From positions 112,899,640 through 112,963,639 of the forward strand of contig NW_026262712.1 in NCBI RefSeq assembly GCF_021869535.1: a stretch of 64,000 nucleotides of DNA. Reading direction: 5' to 3'. Position 1 is the first letter of the stretch; the number at the start of each line of letters is the position of its first letter. This document shows positions 1-11,122 of the stretch, piece by piece. The position numbers were made by a program, and so were the translations under genes. This DNA comes from Mytilus californianus. Its lineage: Eukaryota > Mollusca > Bivalvia > Mytilida > Mytilidae. Below the pieces are notes generated by a model. The model ran no database searches, had not been told where the DNA came from, and saw only the letters and a program-made list of their open reading frames with translations.

Positions 1-961
1 TGGAAATGGGGAATATGTCAAAGAGACAATAACCCGACCAAAGAGCAGACAACAGCCGAAGGCCACCAATGGGTCTTCAACGCAGCGAGAAAATCCCGCA
101 CCCGGAGGTGGTCCTCAGCTAGCCCCTAAATAAAATTGTGTACTAGTTCAGTGAAAATGGACGTCACACTAAACTTCAATACATATAAATGAACTAAAAT
201 TAAAAAAACATATAAGACTAACAAAGGCCAGAGGCTCCTGACTTGGGACAGGCGCAAAAATGCGGCGGGGTTAAACATGTTTTGTGAGATCTAAACCCTC
301 CCCCTATACCTCTAGCCAATGTAGAATAAAGAAACACATAGCAATACGCACAGTAAAACTCAGTTCAAAAGAAGTCCGAGTCAGAATAGGTAACAAACGA
401 AACTAAGCAAAATGACAATGATACATAAATGAACAAAGGACTACTAGGCAGTTACTGACATGCCAGCTCCAGACCTCAATTAAACTGATTAAAAGATTAT
501 GTCTTCATCATATGAAAATCAAGTACAATCCCTCCCATAAGGGGTTTAGTACCATACCACCATAAAATATATGAGAAGAACATAACCCGTATCATGCCAA
601 ATTGAATAACTGGTTTTAGAATAAATGTGTTTATTTCCGATGCAAAGACCCTATGAGTGAATCAATATTAATACCAAAATATGCAATCCTTAATGACTTG
701 ACAACGGTATCGTAACTATATCCTTTCCGAATAAGTCTGTTTTAAGGTTTGGTAAGCTTTTGAGGTGAATGCCGACATTTTTGTGCACAGAATATTACAA
801 TAAAATATTGGATGTGAAATACCTGAACGTATAAGATGTCTGCATGTTGATTTATATTTACGAATGATGTCCTTGTACCGATGATAAAATTTAGTAAATG
901 TTTTGAATAGTTTGTGATATCGAAAACGTGTTCGTGTGTAAACAACGAATGGTAACGTCAT
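1..961 (-). mobile_element. Family A RT element, 3' end (copy A1), truncated by window edge
   Basis: Read on the minus strand this is the end of a reverse-transcriptase retroelement: the C-terminal part of its protein (about 961 to 631) followed by a 3' untranslated tail running to position 1 and probably beyond. The tail carries the family hallmarks 'ccgcacccggagg' and 'aaccccgccgcatttttgcg' (on the complement). It is nearly identical, in opposite orientation, to 5,070-5,860, and a shorter third copy lies at 22,970-23,550. Loss of the 5' part is typical of target-primed retroelements. The true 3' end is not visible. The placement in an RT family rests on the C-terminal peptide resembling mussel retroelement proteins as I remember them. 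Confidence 0.7.
631..961 (-). pseudogene. C-terminal fragment of RT element protein (copy A1)
   Basis: The minus strand reads open from about 961, with the recognisable stretch FTKFYHRYKDIIRKYKS, then HLIRSGISHPIFY. The frame breaks near 770 at a run of A; in the neighbouring frame the protein continues as RHSPQKLTKP. The same C-terminal peptide, ending RIAYFGINIDSLIGS and then TAA (631-633), is carried in frame by copy A2. No RT catalytic motif is present, so this is a non-functional remnant. The one-base frameshift and the missing N-terminal part show decay. Identification as the RT C-terminus is inference from family memory. Confidence 0.6.
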
Positions 962-2054
962 GTGACCATCCCAGTTCTGTTCTCCATATTCCAGTTGATC
1001 AAAATAAACCAGTCATATTTATTTTTCCTAGGTAAACCAAGCCTGTGTCAATTCGTCCCGAGCTGAAAATTTGTCAATGACAGTCGAAATTGAAACACTG
1101 AAGACTGAAAATTAATGACTTGAATTTCTTTTTCAACGATACATTATTTTGACTTCTTATATTTTTCAAATAATTTTAAAACTTATGATATCATGTATAC
1201 CGCTCATGATACTTTGGATTCTTAAAATTTCACAAATTCACGATTTCCTACCGTGTCGTCTTCGGCGGGGAATTATTTTTCTGCGCAGCGCCATCTGTTG
1301 ACAACTTTCTCAGAAATGATCTCCACTTGATTCTCGGATAATAAATCCGGGGCTTTAACGGACAAATCAGGGATTTGCTGTCCGGCTGTTATTTTCACTC
1401 GTTTCTGATCAGCCGTCCCTTGAAAGAGTTTTCATTTGAGTTATCTCCATTTGGCCGGTCGCTAATTTTAGACCTGTTGAATTGACACACGGCCGGTTTA
1501 CCTGGCGAGTTTTGGTAACAATAGGCATTTCATGTTCATAATATCAGGAGGTATCATCCCTCTTAAGGAAAATACGTTACCATTCCGTGTGTCATTTCAA
1601 TTTACATTTATTAACAGACAAGTGTCACGGCCGCGGCACGTTTTTTTTTTTTTTTTTTCATCTAAAGTTGCCAATCAAATTATCAAGGAAATTCTACATT
1701 TTCATTCTTAAAAGAATAACGGCGTGGAAGTTTGAAACCTGCCGTATCAAATGACATATTTGATTGAGCATGGTTAATACATAAAATATCTTTACGCCGG
1801 CGATTTCGTGGCGTCATTGGTCATTGCCGTGCTAAAAAATATAATTTTTTGAACTGAAAATCACATGACCAGAATAATAAAATCGACGCCATTATGAGAT
1901 TTGCTGTCCGGCTGTTTCCGTATCCAAATCTCTGTAACCTGGATATTCATATTGAGTGTTTGTCTTAATGAGATGCCTTATTAAATTTAAATTCAGCCCG
2001 TCATTTTTAGTTTCCTCGAAAATATTTAGATTTTTCGATCAGGAGACTTGACAA
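962..2054. other. Non-coding flank of piggyBac relic
   Basis: No gene seen. It contains a poly-T run (about 1,640-1,658), a 19-bp exact direct repeat (1,372-1,390 and 1,898-1,916, 'gatttgctgtccggctgtt'), and an imperfect inverted pair of about 25 bp (1,030-1,054 and 1,479-1,503) starting GGTAAACC and ending GGTTTACC. These may be ends of an old DNA transposon lying 3' of the transposase relic, but no TTAA target duplication was recognised. Confidence 0.4.
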
Positions 2055-2057
2055 TTT

Positions 2058-4257
2058 TCACGCTAAACTTTCTATTACAGATTGGTTGAACTGAAGTCGG
2101 GAAATAACCGGTAATGATGTGTTATGACTGTACAGAATATACGCGTTTAACATAATGGGGTGAGTTATGTGATATATAATTTTTTTCCATACTTTACTGA
2201 ATTTCCTGTGATCATTATATGCTCCGATCATTTGGTCGCTAAGGTCGACACCGCCCATGAATGTATTATATGCGCCTATGCTCCTAGGTTTACCGTTTAG
2301 TGTATCAATAGCATTGTAGTAAGTAGACACCAATGTGACGGGGTTTTTTCTGTTGTGGTCGCGGAAACGCCAAAGCATGTTTTGTCTTTGTCTAGCGTAA
2401 ATAGCATTCCCTGCCTGCGGACGTGCATTTTTTATCATCTGTGGCATATGTCTATTAGTTCTCATTGTGCCGGTGAGATACGTATGCTCTCTCAATAATT
2501 TGTTAGCTAAATCAAGTGAAGCAACAAAGTTATCGGCGAAAACATGAAAGCTTTTCCAAGAAGATGCGAATTCCTCATTAAATTCATTACTACATTTGTT
2601 CCTTGTAATGTTCCAGCAGGAGTGGGATCGAAACGTTTCCCGTGATATACATCCATCTGTAAAACATACCCGGTGACGGACTCGACCAACATCCAGAATT
2701 TAACGCCAAACCTTGAACGTTTACTTGGTATATACTGTACCATACTTGTCTTTCCTTTTGTACCAACAAGGGATTCATCTACAGCAAGTTCTCTGCGGGG
2801 ATTATAATACCGTAAAAATTTCCTGTTAACGAAATCAAGTAACGGTTTGAACCTTTGAGATGGTTTGTAAGCTGGATCATTACGCTTAGGGAGTTTTTTG
2901 GTGTCCACCAGGTGCAAAAAATTTAAGATGTTTTGGAATCGGTTTCGACTAAACATACAACAGAACCAGGGTGTAGACTAAGATGGACTGTGCTTATTCC
3001 AATATTCTTCAAATTAGACTTTCCTTATTAAGCCCATATTAAAAAAAAAACGGCAAGGAATCCCTTAAACTCAGGTATGGTTAGTTTACCCTCCTTCTGC
3101 CACTGCATTTTTCTCGAAAATCGTCTGGTTTGGCGAATGGTTTCATTGCAAAGATTCTTTGCATATCTACAAAAATAATCAAAAATAATCATATACATTT
3201 ATTATATAAAGACGTAGAATATTTTATGTAAATATTTATTTTTTTAAGGGAACGACCATATTACTCTGAAAATGTATATTTTTGGTGGCAGTGATTAAGT
3301 GGGGTGTGTGTGTTTTATCTTCAAAAAATATTCTTAATCCCAACTTTGAAGAAAAACATTATGATCAGGAAATTTTTTTTTATTATTATTATCAATTTTT
3401 GCCATTATAAATTCAATATCAAGTGTCAAGCTTGACTCATAAAGCAAACCTGAATAAAAAAAACATTGTACCCCCTTTCAGAGTTAAAAGGCTGTTCCCT
3501 CAAGAAATGCATGTATTTTTTTTATTTTCTTCATTTGTTTTTGTATTCGGTGATTTGTTGATGTCTTCGTGCCATTGACTTATATCCTTTCTTTTTAATA
3601 TTTTGTTTCCGTAAACTGACCGAACAACCGTTTCTTTTGAGTTACACGTGCTTTTATGTTATTTCATATTCTGTCATTGGGGCGCTTCCCCTGTATCTGA
3701 GCAAGCTGCAATGCAACCACAGAAAAACATAATGTCCATTACTCTGAACGAACAAATAGTCGTGTTGGGCTGTCTTTCTATTATCTTGATCAGTCTACAC
3801 ATACCATTTCAGCAGAACGAACACCCCTTTATTTTTATTTGCAGGGGGATACAAAAGTGTTCAAAATTTTCTAAATTATGTTTTAGAAAGAACAATGCCA
3901 TAAATAAAACAAATTGTAATCACAAAGACTTAAATTGTTGATATTTTATTGACTGTGTCATTAACATTTCAACGGCGCGTTGGTTCTACATTGATGGTAA
4001 AAAATTGCAATATGTCTATGCAAGATACGTCTTGTAACTATAAACTAACTCAGAAAAGATTATTTTGCCAACCTGTTTGTTTGTTTGACAAACTTATTGA
4101 TAAGGTCAATAGAAAACAGCAAATAAAAGTAAGCTATTGTCGCGGCATCTCTGGCCGGCATATTAATGGGTCCAGTGGGTGCTCTATTAAACGGTGGGTC
4201 ATTCATTGGCTCTGGTGGGAGAACCCGGTACCACGGATTAGGTTCAATTGCAGCCAT
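2058..4257 (-). pseudogene. piggyBac-type transposase pseudogene (two exons)
   Basis: Exon 1 is 4,257-4,073, starting at an ATG in a good context (AAACATGG). It ends in the family's N-terminal signature (YFYLLFSIDLINKF, then QTNR). A 906-bp intron with GT donor (4,072-4,071) and AG acceptor (3,168-3,167) joins in phase 2 to exon 2, restoring the expected TNRYAK. Exon 2 (3,166-2,058) carries EFKGFL, EYWNKHSPS, STPWFCCMFSRNRFQNIL, AVDESLVGTKGKTS (first catalytic Asp region), GVKFWML, then in a shifted frame ADNF (second Asp region, codons at 2,526-2,534), REHTYLTGTMRTNR and FMGGVDLSDQMIGAYN (third Asp region). Breaks: a one-base frameshift in the A10 run at 3,041-3,050, stops TAA (3,014-3,016) and TAG (2,978-2,980), and a frameshift near 2,550. 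The ORF ends at TGA 2,055-2,057 without a recognisable cysteine-rich C-terminus. A relic, not an active transposase. Confidence 0.88.
3167..4072 (-). other. Intron of piggyBac relic
   Basis: Phase-2 intron inferred from the junction: the donor reads ...AACAG then GTTGG, the acceptor ...TTTTTGTAG then ATATGC on the minus strand. It fuses two halves of the transposase in the correct frame. Short plus-strand ORFs inside it (for example 3,648-3,941) have no recognisable domain and are taken as chance. Confidence 0.65.
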
Positions 4258-5069
4258 GTTTCCTTCAGCGCTGCTCAGAGTCTATGACGTCACAGATTAC
4301 GTCATTGATGCTGCACATCGGCCAAAGCCGATGCCTGGCAGTCAAAGGTACATTTTTTAAATCGGCGCGTTTTTTGTTGTGTGTATGAGGGATGCCCCTT
4401 TCGGCACGTGATATTCCGGGTACATGAAAAAAAGAGTATTCGGTACTCAAAGGAATGGTACGCAGTATTCAGAAAATAACGTGTTGGTACTCGATACTCC
4501 GGAATCATAATTGTTTCTGTTTATGCCGCCACCCACCGGAGGCGGCATTAAGTGTTACCTTTGACCACCCGTCCTTCCGACCTGGTTTTGGTTTCCGCGC
4601 TTAAAACCGAAGAAAAAATTCGAAGACGATTATGAAAAGTTTGTATAAATGCAGTAAAAAAATATTACTTAAGAAATAATTCCTTAATGTCATGCTCTAT
4701 GCTCATTTTAACACGGGTAGGCATTATATTTGTCTATATTTTACACTGAGCGTTATTGCGATTCTAATAGGACAAATACAGTATTTTCATAGGTCGAAGC
4801 GCACGAAAATACCTTAAAAATGTTTGGCTGTTCTCGTTTCCTCCCCATGGAGTCTGTACATTACATTTTCATATCTAATTAGTTTAAAAACTAAAAGCAG
4901 GGTAAATATATGTTGTTTGATAAACAATATATAATAAAAGTTTATGGAAGCTGCTAAAATATATATACTTTATTAGAATAACAATGAAAATAACGAGAAT
5001 ATAAACAGTAAATTTGTGCGCATGTGTAAAACATATTTTGTGCTAATTAGAACACGACTGTTTACAAAG
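4258..5069. other. 5' flank of piggyBac relic, with small hairpin
   Basis: No gene recognised. A perfect 8-bp stem (atgccgcc, 4,523-4,530; ggcggcat, 4,541-4,548) with a 10-base loop sits in it and is followed by 'taagtgttacc', wording that recurs in mollusc dispersed repeats as I recall. The rest is AT-rich. Confidence 0.35.
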
Positions 5070-5860
5070 CACAAATATGTCGGCATTCACCTCAAAAGCT
5101 AACCAAACCTTTAAACAGACTTATTCGGAAAGGATATAGTTACGATACTGTTGTCAAGTCATTAAGGATTGCATATTTTGGTATTAATATTGATTCACTC
5201 ATAGGGTCTTTGCATCGGAAATAAACACATTTATTCTAAAACCAGTTGTTGGCATGATACGGGTTATGTTCTTCTCATATATTTTATGATAGTATGATAC
5301 TAAACCCCTAACGGGAAGGATTGTACTTAATTTTCATATGATGAAGTTATAATCTTTCAATCAGTTTAATTGAGGTCTGGAGCTGGCATGTCAGTAACTG
5401 CTAGTAGTCCTTTGTTCATTTATGTATCATTGTCATTTTGCTTAGTTTCTTTTGTTACCTATTCCGACATCGGACTCGGATTTCTTTTAAACTGAGTTTT
5501 ACTGTGCGTATTGCTATGTGTTTCTTTATTCTACATTGGCTAGAGGTATAGGGGTAGGGTTGAGATCTCATAAAACATGTTTAACCCCGCCGCATTTTTG
5601 CGCCTGTCCCAAGTCAGGAGCCTCTGGCCTTTGTTAGTCTTGTATATTTTTTAATTTTAGTTCATTTATATGTTTTGGAGTTCAGAGTGACGTCCATTTT
5701 CACCGAACTAGTACACAACTTTATTTAGGGGCCAGCTTAGGACATCCTCCGGGTGCGGGATTTTCTTGCTGCGTTGAAGACCCATTGGTGGCCTTCGGCT
5801 GTTGTCTGCTCTTTGGTCGGGTTGTTGTCTCTTTGATATATTCCCCATTTCCATTCTCAA
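5070..5860 (+). mobile_element. Family A RT element, 3' end (copy A2)
   Basis: Plus-strand copy of the same 3' end seen inverted at 1-790, with scattered substitutions and small indels. It starts abruptly near 5,070 (5' truncation), encodes a 47-codon C-terminal peptide from 5,081 to the stop TAA at 5,222-5,224 (contains RHSPQKLTKPLNRLIRKGYS), then a ~630-bp 3' tail ending near 'ccccatttccattctcaa'. The peptide is in frame to its stop but has no upstream coding part, so it is a dead fragment. Confidence 0.7.
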
Positions 5861-7174
5861 TTTTGTGTTTACAAAGCGTAATAAGGACGTCATATTAGAA
5901 TGATAAATAATGTATGCTCTTTAAGTCCATTGGTCCATATGCACATCAACAAAATAAAAGAAAGTTTTGTTTTATTGCTATATTATACACGGAATATGAT
6001 AAAGACGCATTTATACAATTAACATATTGGAGCTGGGACGACTATTAAACATATCCGTTTATTTGGAAAAATCAATAGAAAGAAATATGTGAATGTAAGC
6101 AAATGACAATGCACTCCTGGGTAATAATGTAATAATAAGGATGGCTTATTTGTAAGAGCTTTAGAGACAGAACGAAAAGCGAGGCTCGCCGAGCTTTTCT
6201 CTTGTTTCGTAGCGAGTAAAAATTCCTTTTTATATTTTCGACAATGAACATAAATGGTTTCTATCCTGTATTTTACACCAGGCACTTGATGCTTCAGTTG
6301 ATTAAATCCAAATCGTTGTCCTTGATTTTTGAAAGAAATCGATATAGTTTAAACGCGGGCCGCGAAGTAAACCCCAAAGTGAACAGATATGTAAAAAGAA
6401 ATATCCGCATTACCGCTTACTCAACATGGAAGCGGGGTAACAGGAGACAAACAATTATTCGTGCATCTATTTTTAGAATAGTTAGCTGATTGCAGGATAA
6501 ATAACATAATAATCTGATATCATTTTACTACAATATTCAATTTGACATTTCCACACAAAAAAATCTCCAATACATTCTTTGTATATGCAAATGAACTTTA
6601 AATGCATTCATAAATGAGAAAAATAACGGAAAACTGCATGTTGTAGTTACTGTGAGCATCGTTCAAGGAAAGGAAAGCTTAACAGTTTATATTTATATAA
6701 ATAAACCCCATCCTAATACCGCAAAAGGATTTCACTTGCATATGTTACCCATATAATTAAATATAAATTCACATGAACCCGTTTGAAAACTGCTCTAACA
6801 AGTTTTAAACATAGAAACAGTATATCTATATTAAACACATGGAAAACCCGCAGGTTCCAACGAAAAGAAATATAACACATATTAAGACAATGCAATATAT
6901 AGTTTTGAAATGTGCATAGCTTAACTTTTCCATGAGAACTATCTTTATATTAAGGGTCATAAAGTTTCAGCAAAATACAAATGTCATTTGCTCTAGACAA
7001 TATATAATTGTCAATTGGAAATATGTATAATGTATTTTATTATACTTCACGTTAAAATGCCATATTTTGATTGGCTAATACGAGGGTGTTAATTTACTCT
7101 ATTATCCTTCATGGAGACGCTTGATCAAGTGTGCGCTTTATTAAATACGGATGGTTGTTATGTACAAGACGTCA
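5861..7174. other. AT-rich region, no gene seen
   Basis: Contains one 81-codon plus-strand ORF (6,244-6,489) with a basic, low-complexity translation and no recognisable domain. No repeats beyond short AT runs were identified. Confidence 0.4.
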
Positions 7175-8364
7175 TATAGTCCGTTTGACTTCTATAAATC
7201 TTCAAAAAATAATTCTCAAAAATTAATTTTTACAAATAAACATTTTTTTTCTTGATGTATGTTAATGTTTGATATATACGAACTCTGACTATGAATATCA
7301 TAATTTTGGGCCAATAATCAAAAAAGTTACCCATTAGGTCTCTATGTTACTTCTATTTTTTTTATATAAAATACTTGATGGAGTAAGTATGAATAGTGTA
7401 ACAGCCTTCCATTCAAAACAAAAACATTAGACATGTGCTTTAAACCTGTGTCATTGTACCATGTGACTTTTCTCATTTGAATAACTCTGACCAGCAACAA
7501 ACTTGGACTTCATTTAAGTTTTATGTCATGTAATTACTGAACTTTCTGTATACATGAATTTGTATCTTTCATTGTTCAATTTCTACGAGTAACCTTAGTA
7601 ATATTTTCCACTGGACATTACTAGTATTACATTTTTAGGCAAAATTCAGTTTAGAAATGAAATTTAGTGAAAATGAATAATATAAAGCATTTTTTTTTTA
7701 GTATTTATACCTTCATATGTTTATGAAAAGTAAATATTGAATGTATTCTGTAAATACTTATTGATTAAACTTTTTAGAGCCTCTCCATTTTGTTAATACT
7801 GTCATCATGCTTTAAGCATTAAAAGCTTGCTTATATTCTTTTATAAGATATATGTAAATATATAATCAAATTAAGGTAACAAAAATGAAGATTTGGTAAG
7901 GAATAAAAATTAATTAAACATCTGATTATGATATTTTTCCCACAAATAACATCTTTGTAGATACATGCAAGTTCATTTATAAAATCGTATAAAAACCAGT
8001 TATAAAAAAACTTAGATGATGGTCATGTTTGATGACATGTATAGTGTCCTTTGATATTTGAATGAGTTAAGTCACATGGCACAATGAAACAGGTTTAAAG
8101 CACATGTCTAATGTTTTTGTTTTGAATGGAAGGCTGTTACACTATTCCTACTTACTCCATCAAGTATTTTATATAAGAAAAAATAGAAGTAACATAGAGA
8201 CCTAATGGGTAAATTTTTTGATTATGGGCCCAAAATTATGATATTCATATTCGGAGTTCGTATATATCATACATTAACATACATCAAGAAAAAAAAAGTT
8301 TATTTGTAAAAATGAATTTTTAAGAATTATTTTTTGAAGATTTATAGAAGTCAAACGGACTATA
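7175..8364. mobile_element. Long inverted-repeat (MITE or foldback-like) element
   Basis: Two arms of about 310 bp (7,175-7,484 and 8,055-8,364) are imperfect reverse complements over their whole length. The outer ends read tatagtccgtttgacttc and its complement. Both ends finish in TATA, so a TA target duplication around a TAGTCCG...CGGACTA core (7,177-8,362) is possible, as in Tc1/mariner-type elements, but the palindrome makes this ambiguous. The ~570-bp centre has no coding potential. Superfamily unknown. Confidence 0.75.
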
Positions 8365-8427
8365 GTTTATTACTTTGAATTTGAAATTTAATCGACAGTA
8401 GTAACAGAACATTCAGTATAATAAATT

Positions 8428-8566
8428 AAATAACACATATCTGAGAGGGTGATAGAGCAGATTGTTACCCCTCGAAAAGACATTGTCAACCTTGGCTTCG
8501 CCTCAGTTGACAATGTTTTCTCGGGGTAACAATCTGCTCTATCACCCTCTCAGCTATGTGTTATTT
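8428..8566. repeat. Near-perfect hairpin, ~60-bp arms
   Basis: Arm 8,428-8,490 (contains gagagggtgatagagcagat) pairs with 8,506-8,566 with only a few mismatches; the loop is about 15 bases (cttggcttcgcctca). The very high arm identity suggests a young MITE-like unit or active gene conversion between arms. No protein coding. Confidence 0.8.
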
Positions 8567-9289
8567 ATATAGTAATCTAGCTGAAATGGAGAAAGGTTGT
8601 TTCGTTCATTTGTCGTTATATCTCCTGTATAAATTCATTTTTTTAATTGTGCCACTTTGATGCTTTATATTGCCTGTGTATTATTTTGAGATCTCATATT
8701 TGATAAAAAAAAAATTATGTCGTGTCCTGTTTCAAGTTCATGTGTAAACCCTTATTCTCTTTGAAACAGTAGATATAACTTTAAAAAAACGACAATTCTT
8801 TTGTCAAAATATTATGACTAATTCAATACACTGAAAAACCTTTGTATCATAAAAAATGCCATTCTAAAAAAGAAATAAAATGTAAATTAACCCTATGACG
8901 TAACTGACATTGACAAATTTGAAAATTATATTCAGTACACAATATATTGTCTGTTTCTTTTTATACTTCGCATTGTGTTTTTCTCATAAACAAGTTCTCG
9001 CGATAAGGACGACAACCAGTCTCAGTTAGTGGACACTCTCTCTCTGAGGATGTTTGGTAATGACGTAGATCTAGAGAGACGAACGTCAGTCAGAAAAACA
9101 AACTTTTTTTTTCAATTATTCTCGTTCTCGGACAATAGATATACCAAGAACCGGAACTTCAAAACGCTTTTAACGCGACCACAAAATAAATCAAATTTGT
9201 ATATGAGAAAATTCAGCAATAAATAAAGACAACAGTAGTATACCGCTGTTCAATAAGATATCCGATATATTTGGTCACCTGGAAATTTT
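8567..9289. other. No gene or repeat recognised
   Basis: AT-rich sequence with a 65-codon ORF at 9,029-9,226 of no recognisable family. Confidence 0.3.
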
Positions 9290-9440
9290 TGTCTCCAACG
9301 CATGCCCATGTCTGTTTGTTTGTGCGTGCTGTATAAATACGCAGCCACGTCCAGTCGTAATGAGTACGTTTAATCCGATGCCTCGTGAGGGAAGGGTGCA
9401 ACTCTCTCTGTGCGCAAAAAATATTGAGGGTTCCGTATGT
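9290..9440 (+). repeat. Dispersed repeat D (SINE-like) copy
   Basis: Shares 'gcagccacgtcc', 'taatccgatgcct' and 'gtgcaactctctctg' with copies at 20,535-20,690 and 62,660-62,860, and on the other strand at 32,310-32,425. Elsewhere the family ends in a tail like 'aagcaaccaactatcaatca'. Size and tail suggest a SINE, but no clean tRNA-like promoter is visible here. Confidence 0.5.
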
Positions 9441-9739
9441 GGCCTGTTACAAAAAAATGTCTGTCCTCGTCCTGAATATGCATACATATTAGAAATACTC
9501 TTGCATGTATAGGAGAATTATGCAGATATGTTTTGCAGGTTCCCAAAATGGAATATTTTGAATTTGAAATAATAGATGGTTAAAATTCAGAAACATTATC
9601 CAATGTATCTCTCTTTCTTGAATTTTTTGTAATGAATATAATTTGAAAGGAAAAAAACACCTTATGATTAAAGACCAATATTAAATTAGATGATGAGGTA
9701 TGATTTCCAATGATATACAACAGTCCACCAGAAATAAAG

Positions 9740-10110
9740 TGGATGTAAGCAATTATAGGCAACCGTCCGGCCTTCGATAATGAGAAAAACCCATACCGTA
9801 TAGTCGGTTATTGTGAAACCATTCAAACGAGAAATCTAATTCATAACAAAACAATTTATGAAAAACAAAAAGGATAACACATGAACCAACGACAACACTT
9901 AAGTACAGGCTCCTGACTTCGGACAGGCACATAAAGAATGTGGCGGGGTTAAACATGCTTGTGAGCGCCCAACCCTCCCCTAAACTGGGACATTGGTGTA
10001 ACAGCAAAACATAGGAACAAACTTTAAACATTAGTTGCAATAGGCTTAACCCAAAAGATCGGTACGAGGCACAAAAACAACTAACATAAAAACAAAGACA
10101 CAAAGCACCA
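9740..10110 (+). repeat. Dispersed repeat B copy
   Basis: Contains 'ggcaaccgtccggccttc', 'aaaacccataccgtatag', 'tcctgacttcggacaggc' and 'tggcggggttaaacatg', all shared with the longer copy at 31,768-32,265. The translation of the minus strand here is open for 116 codons but is a by-product of the repeat. Confidence 0.65.
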
Positions 10111-10454
10111 AAATAAGAGTACTCGCAGTTACAAAAAAACTAGTTCAAAGTCAATTTCAACTAGTAGATAAATCATGTTCTCCCAGACTAAAGACCACAT
10201 GCACTTTATGATTGTGGAAAATTTCTACTAATTCATTCTGCCAAAGGCATTGTTTTGAAAGATGTTATTAAATGTTTTCTTAAAACCCTTGATTTGATTA
10301 CATTTATTTCATCGCAAGACGTTTATTAAAACGTGTATACTAATATGTATTTCTTCAGTGCATTTAACAAAATATATATCAGATTTTGCTACGTGCATTA
10401 TTGTTCTCTTCGTTTTCTTTACGACCGAAATCAAAAATATTTAATGCAGATGGA

Positions 10455-10985
10455 ATGTCCTCAAAAGAGAGGCGTAAGGTACCAGAGATAGTAGAACTCA
10501 TAAATAGAAAACAAACAAGCAACGCCATGGAAAAAAACGAAAAACGACAAAAAGACAAACAACAGTCTACAAAACACAACAAATAAAACCTAAAGACTGA
10601 ACAACACGAACCCCCTAAAGACAGAACAACACAAACCCCCTAAAGACTGAACAACACGAACCCCCTAAAGACTGAACAACACGAACCCCCTAAAGACTGA
10701 ACAACACGAACCCCCTAAAGACTGAACAACACAAACCCCCTAAAGACTGAACAACACGAACCCCATAAAGACTGAACAACACGAACCCCCTAAAGACTGA
10801 ACAACACGAACCCCCTAAAGACTGAACAACACGAACCCCCTAAAGACTGAACAACACAAACCCCCTAAAGACTGAACAACACAAACCCCCTAAAGACTGA
10901 ACAACACGAACTCCCTAAAAACCGGAGGTAATCTTATGTGCTCCGGAAGAGATCAGCAGAACCTGCTCCACAAACAACTCACAAC
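10455..10985 (-). mobile_element. Family C RT element 3' tail, expanded by a minisatellite
   Basis: Matches the tail physically joined to the RT relic at 30,503-30,848: 'acgccatgg', 'aaaaagacaaac', 'caacacgaacccc', then 'gtgctccggaagag' and 'cctgctccac'. A 25-bp segment of the tail has been amplified in tandem (see 10,589-10,913). No RT coding part remains. Confidence 0.65.
10589..10913. repeat. 25-bp minisatellite, 13 copies
   Basis: Thirteen head-to-tail units of 25 bp beginning cctaaagactgaacaacacg, with only a few substitutions (g/a at one site, one t to a). The unit corresponds to sequence found once in other family C tails, so the array grew inside the element. Confidence 0.95.
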
Positions 10986-11044
10986 GGTCATGGCTTGTAA
11001 TGGGAAATTAGAGATGTTACATGTGTAACTACTATGCCTTCATT

Positions 11045-11122
11045 TAATATTTAAAGTCATGTACTGTGCCATTCGCGCGATTGTAATATTTAAAGTCGTG
11101 TACTGTGCCATTCGCGCGATAT
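11045..11122. repeat. 39-bp tandem duplication
   Basis: Two copies starting taatatttaaagtc, each containing the CpG-rich 'ccattcgcgcgat'; almost identical, so recent. Confidence 0.85.

Noticed and set aside
3648-4287. Two plus-strand ORFs of 97 and 112 codons
   Set aside because: They lie in the intron and opposite exon 1 of the piggyBac relic; no recognisable domain.
1-5860. Reading the inverted 0.79-kb arms as terminal inverted repeats of the piggyBac transposon
   Set aside because: The arms encode the C-terminus and tail of an RT element, and a solo copy occurs at 22,970; they are separate elements.
6244-6489. 81-codon ORF with a basic translation
   Set aside because: No domain, no splice or regulatory context, and of the size expected by chance in 64 kb.
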